Shown: positions 1-9,071, counted from the first letter of the stretch. The stretch: DNA of 64,000 nt from Prevotella fusca JCM 17724 (GCF_001262015.1 NZ_CP012074.1:640501-704500); one strand, 5' to 3'. Notes: a model not told the origin generated them from the sequence alone. Made by a program: numbers and translations.

Positions 1-189
1 AATCTATTTAATTTGTTTGTTATATATTATTTTATCGTTGTAATATGCAGTACAAACCAAATGCCAAGAAAGGAAGTGGGAACAAATGTTACTTTTTGTG
101 TGGTACAGTGGCAATTCTGTCATTATATTTTTGAGTCGGAATTGCAGTATTCTTTTGTTGCTGTCTGATATGTGGGACGAAAAATTTGT

Positions 190-242
190 GGTTCATCCGT
201 TAAATGTGTGGACACTTTTCGTATAGCTTTAGCGGATGAACC
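190..242. repeat. Inverted repeat, MITE-end-like (GGTTCATCCG)
   Basis: Perfect 10-base arms (GGTTCATCCG at 190-199, its complement at 233-242) enclose a short loop. The left arm continues as TTAAATGTGTGGACAC, which nearly matches a site at 18821-18836. The same TGGTTC(A/T)TCCG start also forms the ends of the element at 63162-63420. This is seen directly. That it is a remnant of a mobile element end is inference. Confidence 0.5.
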
Positions 243-460
243 GGAGTTATGTGTTAAACAAATAGATAGCCAAGACGGTCTTGGCTACCTACTTTATTAT
301 CATCCTCCGACACAGAAAACCTTTTCATGTCAATACTTTGAAACCCGCAGACAAGGGATTGAAAAATCATGACATAATTTCGGATAAAACACCTGCAGAT
401 AAAGGCTAAAACACGTATAAAAAGCAAGTTTGCAACCAACAGTAAATCAGTTAGTTATAA

Positions 461-570
461 AGTAGTGCAAGAAAAGGTGCTTAATTGGACTTCAAAAGGG
501 CGTCAGTTAGACCTCAAAAGGGCATCTATTGCAAGCCAATTGGGCGTCTTTTCAAAGCCAAAAGACCATG
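461..570 (+). repeat. 22-bp-period array, AAAGGGCG family, copy 1
   Basis: Units of exactly 22 bases start near 483, 505, 527 and 549, with a diverged unit before them. Units share a TCAAAAGGGCGTC-like half. The 40 bases before the array (CAGTAAATC...TTATAA...GTGCA) are also conserved before the copy at 54848. There are no spacers, so this is not a CRISPR array. Confidence 0.75.
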
Positions 571-835
571 TGTTATTTTCTACAATTGATTTTATTATTA
601 CAAAAGTAAGTGCTTTTCTCCATTTTTCATTATGAACTCCCAGTATTGGTATTGTAAGATATTCCGATAATCAGTTTGGGTTAAAATATCATTATAAGCT
701 CTGTACCGGTTACTATCGAACGTTAGTAATAGAGCTGTCAAACCTCTCTTACATGAAATAAGATAGCTGTATAGATACTAATCCATGGTCAAAAGCCTTT
801 TGAGAGGTAATCGGCACACTATCAATGCGTTGTCC

Positions 836-1951
836 TTATGGTTTCTTTACAGTAATGTTCCGTTTCAGACCTTCAAATTTTACACGTTTGACAGCTGACC
901 CCTTGAATAACCGACGATAATCTTCAACTGTTAGATTATGCCACTTTTCTTTACTCATATTGAGCAGTTCAGGCTTCGGCTGCAGAGCTGGCTCGGTATT
1001 GGGTGTGGCAAAACGGTTCCATGGGCAGGCTGTCTGGCAGCGGTCACAGCCATAGATGGTGTCGCCCATGGCGGTCTTGGCTTCTGCAGACAGTTCTCCA
1101 CGATTCTCTATCAACTGATAAGACAGACAGCGTTCTGCATGAAAATCTTCACCGGGAATAATCGCTCGGGTAGGGCAGGCGTCAATACAACGGTGGCAAC
1201 TTCCGCAGCGGTTGGCCATCGGTTCATCATACACATCAACTTCAAACGGCAGGAAAATCTCCCCCAAGAAGAACATTGAACCGGCATGAGGGATAATAAG
1301 CTGATGATTACGTCCTATCCAACCAATTCCAGCTTTCTGTGCCCAGTAGCGTTCAAGAACGGGAGCCGTATCGCAGAAACATCCCCACCCCCTCTCTCCT
1401 CGAGGAGAGAGGGGAACTTTCTTACCACATTCTTTGATATTCGTCTCGTTATCTTTCGTTCTTGTCTCCCTGTTCAAAGGCTGATTTTCCTCTGTTTCTT
1501 GGAAGGAATGGAACTTAGCAGCTATCTTTTCTGCCAACTCTCTCATCTTCACTTTCATCAAATCATGGTAATCCAGTCCGAGGGCATAGGCTGCAATCTG
1601 GTATTCCCCTTCGGGCAACTGTTGTGCAGGGGCATAATTAAGAGCGAGGGATACAATGCTTCGCACACCTGGGACAAGAAGACGAGGGTCAAGGCGTTTC
1701 TCCAGATAGTTAGCCATGTATGCCATAGATGCTTCTTCACCATTCTCCAACCATTTACGATATTTCTGCGCTACGGCTTCGTCAACAGGTTCAGCCTTGG
1801 CTATACCGCATGCGAAAAATCCAAGAGAATGTGCTAAGGATTTGATAACCGATGAGTTACCAAGTCCATAACTATCTCTGGGGGTAGGCAATTTGGCTTG
1901 TTCAACAGGTGACATAAGCGGTGAAAGAAAAAACAACATAAATCCTTTCAA
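836..1951 (-). CDS. queG: Epoxyqueuosine reductase QueG
   Basis: QueG reduces epoxyqueuosine to queuosine in the wobble base of GUN-anticodon tRNAs, using cobalamin and two [4Fe-4S] clusters in the cytoplasm. The N-terminal DUF1730-type region carries LGFFACGIA near residue 43. The CDTAPVLERYWA segment near 193 holds the expected catalytic Asp. CGSCHRCIDACP near 249 and CDRCQTACP near 302 are the two ferredoxin-type cluster motifs. Residues 148-190 are a hydrophilic insertion with a perfect DNA palindrome in it, absent from the usual family layout. The first about 30 residues also look extended, so the true start could lie downstream. The gene follows a deacetylase gene on the same strand after about 100 bases. 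Confidence 0.93.
   Translation of the reverse strand: MKGFMLFFLSPLMSPVEQAKLPTPRDSYGLGNSSVIKSLAHSLGFFACGIAKAEPVDEAVAQKYRKWLENGEEASMAYMANYLEKRLDPRLLVPGVRSIVSLALNYAPAQQLPEGEYQIAAYALGLDYHDLMKVKMRELAEKIAAKFHSFQETEENQPLNRETRTKDNETNIKECGKKVPLSPRGERGWGCFCDTAPVLERYWAQKAGIGWIGRNHQLIIPHAGSMFFLGEIFLPFEVDVYDEPMANRCGSCHRCIDACPTRAIIPGEDFHAERCLSYQLIENRGELSAEAKTAMGDTIYGCDRCQTACPWNRFATPNTEPALQPKPELLNMSKEKWHNLTVEDYRRLFKGSAVKRVKFEGLKRNITVKKP
1389..1414. repeat. Perfect 26-bp palindrome inside queG
   Basis: CCCCTCTCTCCTC is followed directly by its exact complement. It is translated on the minus strand as part of the PLSPRGERGWG segment of QueG. Similar CCCCTCTCC...GGAGGGG palindromes occur inside topB and intergenically at 19554-19581, which suggests a dispersed element that inserts in frame. 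Confidence 0.75.
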
Positions 1952-2054
1952 GAAGAAAGGACGTTAGAGTAATGATGAATAATACTGAGCAATAGCAGCT
2001 AACATGAATGATAATACTATCTGTCTTGAGGATGGGGTAAGGTGGAGTTAAGTT

Positions 2055-2690
2055 TTAAAGATACGTCCCGGCTGGGTCATCGGGGAAAACTTTGAACGCA
2101 TACCCCTGTTCCTTGAGCCATTGTAATGATTCGGGGAGGGCAGTGCGGAGCTTGTCAATACTTTTGAGAGAATCATGGAAAGTGATGATAGAACCGTTGC
2201 GAGTATATCGTTTAACATTGTTCACGACATCTTCTGCTGTCAGCCACTTGGAGTAATCGCGTGTAACGAGATCCCACATTACAACACGATAGTTCTGCTT
2301 TACCCACCAGTAAACTGTATGACGCAGCCATCCATGTGGCGGACGGAAGTAAGGACTGTGGAGTAGGCCATCAGCCTTAGTCACGTCAACGGCATAGGTC
2401 AGTGTCCAATGCCTGAAAGAACCAAGATGATGGTAGGTGTGGTTGCCAACCTTATGACCACGACGGATGACCTCTTCGTATAGTTCCGGATGTTTCCTTA
2501 CATTGTCAGCAACCATGAAGAACATAGCCTTTGCCCCGAATTTGTCAAGTATGTCGAGGATGAGAGGGGTAGCTTCTGGTATCGGACCGTCATCGAATGT
2601 TAGATAAACAGAATGATCGTTCTTGTCCATACGCCAAAGAGCATGTGGATAGAAGAGGCGGAGCCAGCGTGCGGGTTGTTCAATTAACAT
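2055..2690 (-). CDS. Polysaccharide deacetylase (NodB domain, CE4)
   Basis: Metal-dependent carbohydrate esterase 4 fold, expected to remove N- or O-acetyl groups from a cell-wall or surface glycan. All family motifs are visible: TFDDGP at residues 31-36, HTYHH at 84-88, RPPHG at 116-120, a Trp-Asp pair near 139 and FHDS at 171-174. At 211 residues it is nearly a bare catalytic domain. No cleavable signal peptide is evident and the N-terminus is only mildly hydrophobic, so localisation is uncertain. The substrate cannot be told from sequence. It lies upstream of queG on the same strand. Confidence 0.9.
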   Translation of the reverse strand: MLIEQPARWLRLFYPHALWRMDKNDHSVYLTFDDGPIPEATPLILDILDKFGAKAMFFMVADNVRKHPELYEEVIRRGHKVGNHTYHHLGSFRHWTLTYAVDVTKADGLLHSPYFRPPHGWLRHTVYWWVKQNYRVVMWDLVTRDYSKWLTAEDVVNNVKRYTRNGSIITFHDSLKSIDKLRTALPESLQWLKEQGYAFKVFPDDPAGTYL

Positions 2691-2817
2691 ATTATATCAA
2701 ACTCCTGATCCCTCCCAACAAAGGACAGGGAACAAAGTGAATTGTTGGTTTAATACTCTATAACCTGTTCAACCGATGAGTCTGTCGGACTATGGAGACA
2801 GAAGTCAAAGGGAAGAA

Positions 2818-2866
2818 AAAAGCCGGAGAATGGCAGTCTGTTGAGGACAACCAGATTCCGGCTTTT
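2818..2866 (-). terminator. Rho-independent terminator after the DUF2723 gene
   Basis: Ten-base arms (AAAAGCCGGA and its complement) flank a loop of 29 bases. Read on the minus strand the stem is followed by a run of T. It sits about 35 bases past the stop codon of the DUF2723 gene. Confidence 0.7.
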
Positions 2867-2899
2867 AGTTATTATTTCTCTTTTAATATTTCAAGAATC

Positions 2900-5800
2900 T
2901 TAATCAAACGAACCATTCAGACTCTGGAACCTCTTGAAGAGGTTGTCAAGCTGGGCTGCATGCTTGTTAGCCCATGTGCGGTCAGTACGTTCGTAGTCGT
3001 TAACAAGATTCATCATAATCTGGAAGTGCATTTTACATGAACCTTGAGACATGTTGAAAAAGCGTGGAGAAAGGCTCATGTAGTAGTTTGCATACTGCAG
3101 AGAAATCTTCCACAATTCATCATAGAGCTGACGTGCCTTAGCCTTTTCACCCAGCAATGCGTATGCACGAGCCATGTCAGCCGAGCCACTCATATAGCTG
3201 ACAGGAACATTGTAGGCTGGTACTTCCTTCTCAACTTTCTGCAACACCTTCAATGCCTTAGCCTTCTCACCTTTCTCGATGAGGTGGAGCGCAAGGTCAG
3301 CCATCTCGCGGCGGTGCGTGTAACACATACGAGACAATGTCTCATCAATATAGAGTCCTGGCTTGCTGAGACCGCCCCACTTGAAGCGGTTCATCATTAC
3401 ATCGTATGTCTTCTCAGTATCGAAGTTACGCATATTGATGCCATTTGTATTTGTTTCACCCGCTGTTGAGAACGGAGTGATACGATTTACCAGACCTTCC
3501 TGGATGAAGTTCTCGCCTAAGTTCATGAAGTTATCTGAACCAACCGTGATTGCTACATAGAGAGGGCGTGTCCAGTTGCAGTTAGCAATCATTTCAAGCA
3601 TCATCAAATCATTCTTGTACAGTGCCTGCTTTCCTGCCAAAGAGATAACCATACGGTCAGGAATAGAGTCTCCCGGACGCATCATACCACTGCGGCGGAC
3701 AGCCTCCTTGTCGATAGTCATGTAAATGGTATCGGTAGGGATGACATGAGTCTCTGCATCCTTTGAGCGTACCCAGTACTTGAGAATGTTCTTCAATTCA
3801 AATGGTTCGTCACCGAATTGTGCCTTTGCTGTAGCTGGATCCTGCGTGTAGAACTCACGAATCTGCTCCTTGAACTCTGGTGCTATCTGTATATATTCAT
3901 TCGTACCACTTACATAATCCAGGCGTGACCATGAGATAGGTACACTTGGTGAGTTGTAAGCAGGACGTCGCATCTGGTCAATGTACCAGTCAGTCTGCAG
4001 GTAAGAAAGGTTACAGACACGTGTATCCGTGCGTACCCCCTCAACCTCCTGGTTATACCAAAGCGGGAAGGTATCATTGTCACCATTGGTAAAGATGATC
4101 GGATTACCCTTCTGTTGTAGTGAGTTAAGGTAGTTCTGACCAAAGTCACGACAGGTGTAACGACCCGAACGGTCATGGTCATCCCATGTCTGTGATGCCA
4201 TCTGAATAGGCACAAGCAGGCAGGCAAGTGAAATGACTGATGCTGAAAGCACAGGTGCAACCTTCAGCTTACGTGCCCAGTCATAGAGTGCCAATACGCC
4301 CAATCCACACCATATTGCGTATGCGTAGAACGAACCAGCATAGGCATAATCACGCTCACGAGGCTGACTTGGAGTCTGGTTCAGATAGATAACGATTGCC
4401 AGACCTGTCATGAAGAACAGGAAGAATACCACCCAGAACTGCTGGATACCACGCTTTCCACGCCAAGCCTGCCAGAAGAGACCAAGCAGACCGAGCAATA
4501 ACGGCAGACAGTAGAATACGTTATGCCCCTTGTTAGCCTTCAAGTCATCAGGCATCAAGTTCTGGTCGCCATAGAGTGCATTGTCAATGAACGAGATACC
4601 TGTAATCCAGTTGCCATGCTCTGGCTCGCCGTTACCCTGAATATCGTTCTGACGACCTGCAAAGTTCCACATGAAGTAACGCCAATACATGAAGTTACAC
4701 TGGTAAGAAAGGAAGAACTTGATGTTTTCCCATTGTGTAGGCATCTTCACACCGTCAACATCATGACCAGTGACACCACCCATCCATTGTTCATATTGGG
4801 CAGCATGACCTGGGTCATGCATACGTGGAAAGACCATATTCTGTTCAAACACCTGTGTTGCCTTATGACGAACGAGGAAGTAAGAATCCTTCTCATCCTT
4901 GGAAGCCTTCTCCTTACGTTCATAGATTGGTGCACCTTCTTTAAACTTATAGTGCATACCATCCTCTGCTACAGCAGGCTGGCTTGAGTAAGCCTGTCCG
5001 TAGAGCAATGGGCGGTCACCATACTGGTCACGGCTCAGATAACTGCCTAAAGTAAAGATGTCCTCTGGTGAGTTCTGGTCCATCGGAGGGTTAGCCGTTG
5101 AACGGATAACGATTACTGCGTATGAAGAATAGCCGATAATCAACATCAGCATACACAGCAATGCCGTATTCTTCACACGTGAAGAGATGAGTGCCACACG
5201 CTGTTTCTTGCCCTCGCTGTTGAAAGGACGCTGCCACTGGAGCAGTACATAAACAAGGGCAAGCACGACAATACCCGTGAAGAACGCTGTCCAGCCATAG
5301 CCATAGAAAGGAATACCTATCAGTGCCAATGCTGCCAGGAACGCAATGTTCTGACGGTAAGTACTCTTGTCCTGATAGGTTTCATAGATAGCCCAGGCAA
5401 AAGAAGCGATGAGTAACGCTATATATATAATAGTACCCGTGTTGAACGGCATGCCAAGCGTATTCGTAAAGAACAGCTCGAACCATCCACCTACAGTGAT
5501 AATGCCTGGAACGACACCATAAAGAACGGCTGCTACGAGAATCACTGAAAGAAGAAGTGCAAAGAGCGAACCTTTCAGATTGGCATCTGGCACCTTCTTA
5601 TAATAATAAACCAGTACGATGGCTGGAATACAAAGGAGATTGAGCAGGTGCACTCCGATAGACAGACCCGTCATATAGGTAATCAGCACCAACCAACGGT
5701 CGGAGTGTGGCTTGTCAGCACTGTCTTCCCACTTCAAGATAAGCCAGAATACAACAGCTGTAAAGGCTGAAGAATAGGCATATACCTCACCTTCAACGGC

Positions 5801-6220
5801 AGAGAACCAGAATGTGTCGCTGAAAGTATAAATCAGCGCACCGACAAGACCTGCGCCTTCGATAGCAATGGTCTTTGCAAGTGAAGGAGCTTCACCGTCA
5901 CGGACAATCAGGCGACGTGAAAGGTGGGTAATGGTCCAGAAAAGGAACATGATACACGTTGCAGAAAGCAATGCGCTCATTGTGTTGACCATGCGTGCAA
6001 CCTCTGTCGGGTCGCTTGCAAAATGTGAGAAGAGATTAGCTGTAAGCATGAAGAATGGTGCCCCCGGGGGGTGTCCAATCTCCAGTTTGTAGCCTGTTGT
6101 AATGAATTCGGGACAGTCCCAGAAGCTGGCTGTCGGTTCAATTGTGGAACAATAGACGAATGCTGCAATCAGGAATGCAACCCATCCGACGATGTTGTCC
6201 ACCAGTCTGAATTGTTTCAT
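2900..6220 (-). CDS. DUF2723 large membrane protein, GT-C-like
   Basis: A 1106-residue protein of the Bacteroidetes DUF2723 family (PF11028), which resembles GT-C protein O-mannosyltransferase-type enzymes. The first TM segment is at about residues 8-28. It is followed by an acidic loop TIEPTASFWDCPEF, matching the catalytic Asp/Glu loop usual in GT-C enzymes. About a dozen hydrophobic segments extend to residue about 700. The last 400 residues are soluble, with a helical TPR-like region (LHLIEKGEKAKALKVL). By family it is probably a lipid-linked-sugar-dependent glycosyltransferase or related surface assembly factor. No substrate can be assigned. A TATCTTTG promoter lies 75 bases upstream, and a terminator follows. 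Confidence 0.85.
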   Translation of the reverse strand: MKQFRLVDNIVGWVAFLIAAFVYCSTIEPTASFWDCPEFITTGYKLEIGHPPGAPFFMLTANLFSHFASDPTEVARMVNTMSALLSATCIMFLFWTITHLSRRLIVRDGEAPSLAKTIAIEGAGLVGALIYTFSDTFWFSAVEGEVYAYSSAFTAVVFWLILKWEDSADKPHSDRWLVLITYMTGLSIGVHLLNLLCIPAIVLVYYYKKVPDANLKGSLFALLLSVILVAAVLYGVVPGIITVGGWFELFFTNTLGMPFNTGTIIYIALLIASFAWAIYETYQDKSTYRQNIAFLAALALIGIPFYGYGWTAFFTGIVVLALVYVLLQWQRPFNSEGKKQRVALISSRVKNTALLCMLMLIIGYSSYAVIVIRSTANPPMDQNSPEDIFTLGSYLSRDQYGDRPLLYGQAYSSQPAVAEDGMHYKFKEGAPIYERKEKASKDEKDSYFLVRHKATQVFEQNMVFPRMHDPGHAAQYEQWMGGVTGHDVDGVKMPTQWENIKFFLSYQCNFMYWRYFMWNFAGRQNDIQGNGEPEHGNWITGISFIDNALYGDQNLMPDDLKANKGHNVFYCLPLLLGLLGLFWQAWRGKRGIQQFWVVFFLFFMTGLAIVIYLNQTPSQPRERDYAYAGSFYAYAIWCGLGVLALYDWARKLKVAPVLSASVISLACLLVPIQMASQTWDDHDRSGRYTCRDFGQNYLNSLQQKGNPIIFTNGDNDTFPLWYNQEVEGVRTDTRVCNLSYLQTDWYIDQMRRPAYNSPSVPISWSRLDYVSGTNEYIQIAPEFKEQIREFYTQDPATAKAQFGDEPFELKNILKYWVRSKDAETHVIPTDTIYMTIDKEAVRRSGMMRPGDSIPDRMVISLAGKQALYKNDLMMLEMIANCNWTRPLYVAITVGSDNFMNLGENFIQEGLVNRITPFSTAGETNTNGINMRNFDTEKTYDVMMNRFKWGGLSKPGLYIDETLSRMCYTHRREMADLALHLIEKGEKAKALKVLQKVEKEVPAYNVPVSYMSGSADMARAYALLGEKAKARQLYDELWKISLQYANYYMSLSPRFFNMSQGSCKMHFQIMMNLVNDYERTDRTWANKHAAQLDNLFKRFQSLNGSFD

Positions 6221-6294
6221 TTATACGATTAGAATTTACAGTCTGCCAATCAGTATCAGATAAGCAGAGACATTTTATTTCGAAATAACCGGTG

Positions 6295-6302
6295 CAAAGA
6301 TA
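6295..6302 (-). promoter_or_regulatory. Bacteroidetes -7 box (TATCTTTG) for the DUF2723 gene
   Basis: TATCTTTG on the minus strand fits the Bacteroidetes TAnnTTTG element. It would give a leader of about 68 nt. Confidence 0.55.
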
Positions 6303-6547
6303 ATAATATTAATCAAAACAGCATAAAGACAAAAGAGAAATTATAATAAAACACGGGGATTTTTAGCAAGTCAATGTCTCCGAGGGGCTTTAATCTGCAT
6401 GGTTATATCTCTTGCTTTGAATCCAAAACACGCAGAAGACAGCGTTTCATATATTGAAAATACCGCTTGACTAAGTACAAATATTAAGACGGAAGACTAA
6501 CTGTTGCTGGCTGTTAACACCATAGCAGACCGTTGAAACAAAATTAT

Positions 6548-6631
6548 TTACGTGAAAAGAAATATTTATTTTCATGAAGAAAAATATTTCTTTTCACGTA
6601 AATAATTTCTTTTTTTCATGTAAATAATTTG
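6548..6631. repeat. 22-bp-period array, TTTCATGAA family, copy A
   Basis: Four AT-rich units at exactly 22 bases, each beginning TTT(A/C)(A/C/G)TGAA or TTTCA(C/T)GTAA. Because the first unit is the reverse complement of the third, bases 6541-6567 and 6582-6608 form a perfect 27-base inverted repeat with a 14-base loop. The array lies between the topB stop codon and the DUF2723 promoter, both on the minus strand. The rest of the 6221-6742 gap holds only the promoter. Confidence 0.8.
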
Positions 6632-6742
6632 CAGCAATGTGGCTTGTGTATCCATTTTTGTGAATCGTCTACAGATGGAAGAGGCATGTTTTCCTGCCTG
6701 ACAAAGCTGTTTAACAACTGGAGTACATTAAACAATGCCAGG

Positions 6743-8680
6743 TCATTTCCCCTCGTGTCCCTCCGTCTGACCAATCTTTCGGTTAGAATTGTCAGCCAAC
6801 ACATCATTGACAATATTGGCAAGCTGCTCCTTCAATTCGTTAATGAATTGTGCAGCATCGTATTTTCTGGCTTCAATATCACGGAGTTTTTTCTCCCATA
6901 TACCCGTCAGCTCAGCTGATGTAAGGAGTTTCTCGTGAATTGTATCAATGAGGGCAATACCTGTCTCAGTAGCTTCTATGTTCTTCCGTTTACGACGGAT
7001 ATAGTGACGTTTGAAGAGTGTCTCGATGATTCCTGCACGTGATGACGGGCGTCCGATACCGTTCTCCTTCATTGCAGCACGCAAAGTCTCGTCTTCGACA
7101 AGTTTGCCCGCTGTTTCCATCGCACGGAGCAGTGAAGCCTCTGTATAGTGCTTCGGAGGGGTTGTCTGCTTTTCAGTGAGGGTAGGAGTGTGCGGACCTG
7201 ATTCCCCTTTAGTGAAAGTTGGTAGGAGTGCCTCTCCCTCGCCTCCTTTCTGACTGGATAGGGGAGTGGGATGTTCTGTTTGGTGTTCATCTTGCGTAAG
7301 AGTCTGCTTGTCACCAGAGTTATCACGGTGTTCACTTCCCTCTCCACTCTGAGAGGAATCGGGAGTGAGGCAGACTCTCCACCCTAAATCCAATATTTCC
7401 TTTCCTGACACCTTGAATTCAATCTCATCTACCTTGCCCAATACTGTTGTTGTAGAGAATTTACAATCGGGATAGAACGCAGCGATGAATCGGCGGGCAA
7501 TGAGGTCATAGACTTTCTGTTCGGCATCTGTCAGTCCTTGTGGCAGAACACCTGTCGGAATGATAGCATGGTGGTCGGTCACCTTCGAAGAGTCGAAAAC
7601 ACGTTTTGTCTTGGGCAATGGCTTGCCGCCTAAAGTCTTCACGATGTCAGCATAGGGCTTTTTACCGGCAAAGGCAACCTGAAAGAGTCCGTTCATTATC
7701 TGTGGACACTTCGGATAGATGTCATCCGAGAGAAACTGTGTGTCAACACGTGGATATGTAGTGAGCTTACGCTCGTAGAGTGTCTGAATTGTATTGAGCG
7801 TCATCTCGGCAGAGAAACCGAACTTGCGGTTGCAATCCACCTGCAGTGAGGTGAGGTCATAAAGCTGCTTGGGCTGTTCCGCCCCTTTCTTCTTGGTTAT
7901 ACTTATAATGGTGAAAGGCTTTCCTTCAATCGTAGAGAAAGCTTTTTCGCCCTCTTCCTTGGATGTGAATTTACCCTTTGTTGCCGTGAATTGTGTGTCA
8001 CGATAGACCGTAGCCAGCACCCAATACGGTTCTGGCTTGAAGTTGTCAATCTCTTTCTGGCGCCGTACGATGAGTGCCAGGGTTGGTGTCTGTACACGAC
8101 CAATAGACAAGACCTGTCCTCTGCCATAGCTGTTGTTGCCATATTTCAAGGTATAAAGGCGTGTGGCGTTCATTCCCAGCAGCCAGTCGCCAATGGCACG
8201 GGAAAGTCCTGCAAGGTAAAGCGGTTGATATTGTTCCTGTTCTTTCAGATTGGCAAAGCCTTCACGGATAGCCTCGTCGGTCATGGATGATATCCACAAC
8301 CGCTTCACCGGACACTTCACACCGGCTTTCTGCATCACCCAACGCTGAATCAATTCACCTTCCTGGCCGGCGTCACCACAGTTGATAATCATCTCAGCAG
8401 AATGATAGAGCTTCTCAATGACAGCAAACTGCTTCTTGATGCCTTCGTCCTCAATGAGCTTGATTCCAAACCGCGGTGGTATCATCGGCAGTGCAGCCAG
8501 ACTCCAATACTTCCAGTTGGTGAAGTAATCATTAGGTTCCTTCAACTCACAAAGGTGGCCGAAAGTCCATGTAACCTGGTAGTTGTTGCCCTCCATGTAA
8601 CCGTTACAAGGCTTGTTTGCTCCAAGGATTCGGGCTATATCTTTAGCAACGCTGGGTTTCTCTGCTATACAAACTATCAT
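6743..8680 (-). CDS. topB: DNA topoisomerase III
   Basis: Type IA topoisomerase that relaxes and decatenates DNA by a transient 5'-phosphotyrosine link. The Toprim domain opens the protein (VCIAEKPSVAKDIARILGA, residues 3-21). An acidic NCGDAGQEGE motif sits near residue 100. The catalytic Tyr lies in TTYPRVDT near residue 309. The C-terminal ENGIGRPSSRAGIIETL signature is near 545. Residues about 440-482 are a polar low-complexity insertion containing palindromic DNA, and the flanking sequence resumes the normal family pattern. At 645 residues it is close to expected size despite the insertion. Mobile-element TopB homologues exist, but nothing mobile surrounds this copy. Confidence 0.94.
   Translation of the reverse strand: MIVCIAEKPSVAKDIARILGANKPCNGYMEGNNYQVTWTFGHLCELKEPNDYFTNWKYWSLAALPMIPPRFGIKLIEDEGIKKQFAVIEKLYHSAEMIINCGDAGQEGELIQRWVMQKAGVKCPVKRLWISSMTDEAIREGFANLKEQEQYQPLYLAGLSRAIGDWLLGMNATRLYTLKYGNNSYGRGQVLSIGRVQTPTLALIVRRQKEIDNFKPEPYWVLATVYRDTQFTATKGKFTSKEEGEKAFSTIEGKPFTIISITKKKGAEQPKQLYDLTSLQVDCNRKFGFSAEMTLNTIQTLYERKLTTYPRVDTQFLSDDIYPKCPQIMNGLFQVAFAGKKPYADIVKTLGGKPLPKTKRVFDSSKVTDHHAIIPTGVLPQGLTDAEQKVYDLIARRFIAAFYPDCKFSTTTVLGKVDEIEFKVSGKEILDLGWRVCLTPDSSQSGEGSEHRDNSGDKQTLTQDEHQTEHPTPLSSQKGGEGEALLPTFTKGESGPHTPTLTEKQTTPPKHYTEASLLRAMETAGKLVEDETLRAAMKENGIGRPSSRAGIIETLFKRHYIRRKRKNIEATETGIALIDTIHEKLLTSAELTGIWEKKLRDIEARKYDAAQFINELKEQLANIVNDVLADNSNRKIGQTEGHEGK
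7232..7360 (-). repeat. In-frame palindromic insertion within topB
   Basis: A 129-base (43-codon) segment rich in Ser, Gly, Glu, Thr and Gln codons interrupts the protein between GWRVCLTP and ALLPTF. It contains degenerate versions of the CCCTCTCC/GGAGAGGG palindrome that is perfect in queG (7232-7275 and 7336-7365). The insertion boundary is inferred from the usual family layout. Confidence 0.55.
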
Positions 8681-8816
8681 ACTTTTCTTTAGATGGTTTC
8701 GGGTAGAGGACAGGAAGTTATGAAGTTGAAGGAGTAGGGGGTTATGCTTGTTCCTGCTCTTTTATTCTTGTTCTTCTCTTCCTCTGTTTTGTGGATTATG
8801 TTGTCTTCCACAGATG

Positions 8817-8824
8817 CAAAGGTA
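8817..8824 (-). promoter_or_regulatory. -7 box (TACCTTTG) for topB
   Basis: TAnnTTTG match on the minus strand, giving a leader of about 130 nt before topB. Confidence 0.45.
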
Positions 8825-9063
8825 AGAAAAATATTCCACAGCAGGATTTATACGTTAATCTTTGAACCTTTTTTCATTTAATTTTGTATCATGGTAGATT
8901 ATGAGAAACATTTTGATTCAGGTGGCTAAGCATATTAAACAGGTTCTTTTTACAGATATACAGACTGCGCAAGGTGTTTCATTTGTTGTCGTTGAGTAAA
9001 CGTTAATTTTGTCAAAATAATAAATATAACGTGTTGTTAGGAGAGGATTACAAGTTTTTTTAT

Positions 9064-9071
9064 TAACTTTG
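9064..9071 (+). promoter_or_regulatory. -7 box (TAACTTTG) for eno
   Basis: Exact TAnnTTTG match 52 bases before the eno start. A TTG-containing stretch lies about 25 bases further upstream where the -33 element is expected. Confidence 0.65.

Larger units (their letters stand above)
1..835. other. Gene-free stretch at window edge
   Basis: No open frame here has a credible start, composition or recognisable motif. The stretch holds a nested inverted repeat near base 190-242 and a 22-bp-period repeat array near 461-570, both listed separately. The remainder is AT-rich, with no tRNA-like or terminator structure that I can support. It lies past the 3' end of queG, which is on the minus strand. 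Confidence 0.6.

Noticed and set aside
938..1837. Plus-strand open frames opposite queG
   Set aside because: They are shadows of the queG reading frame, which has clear Fe-S and catalytic motifs on the minus strand.
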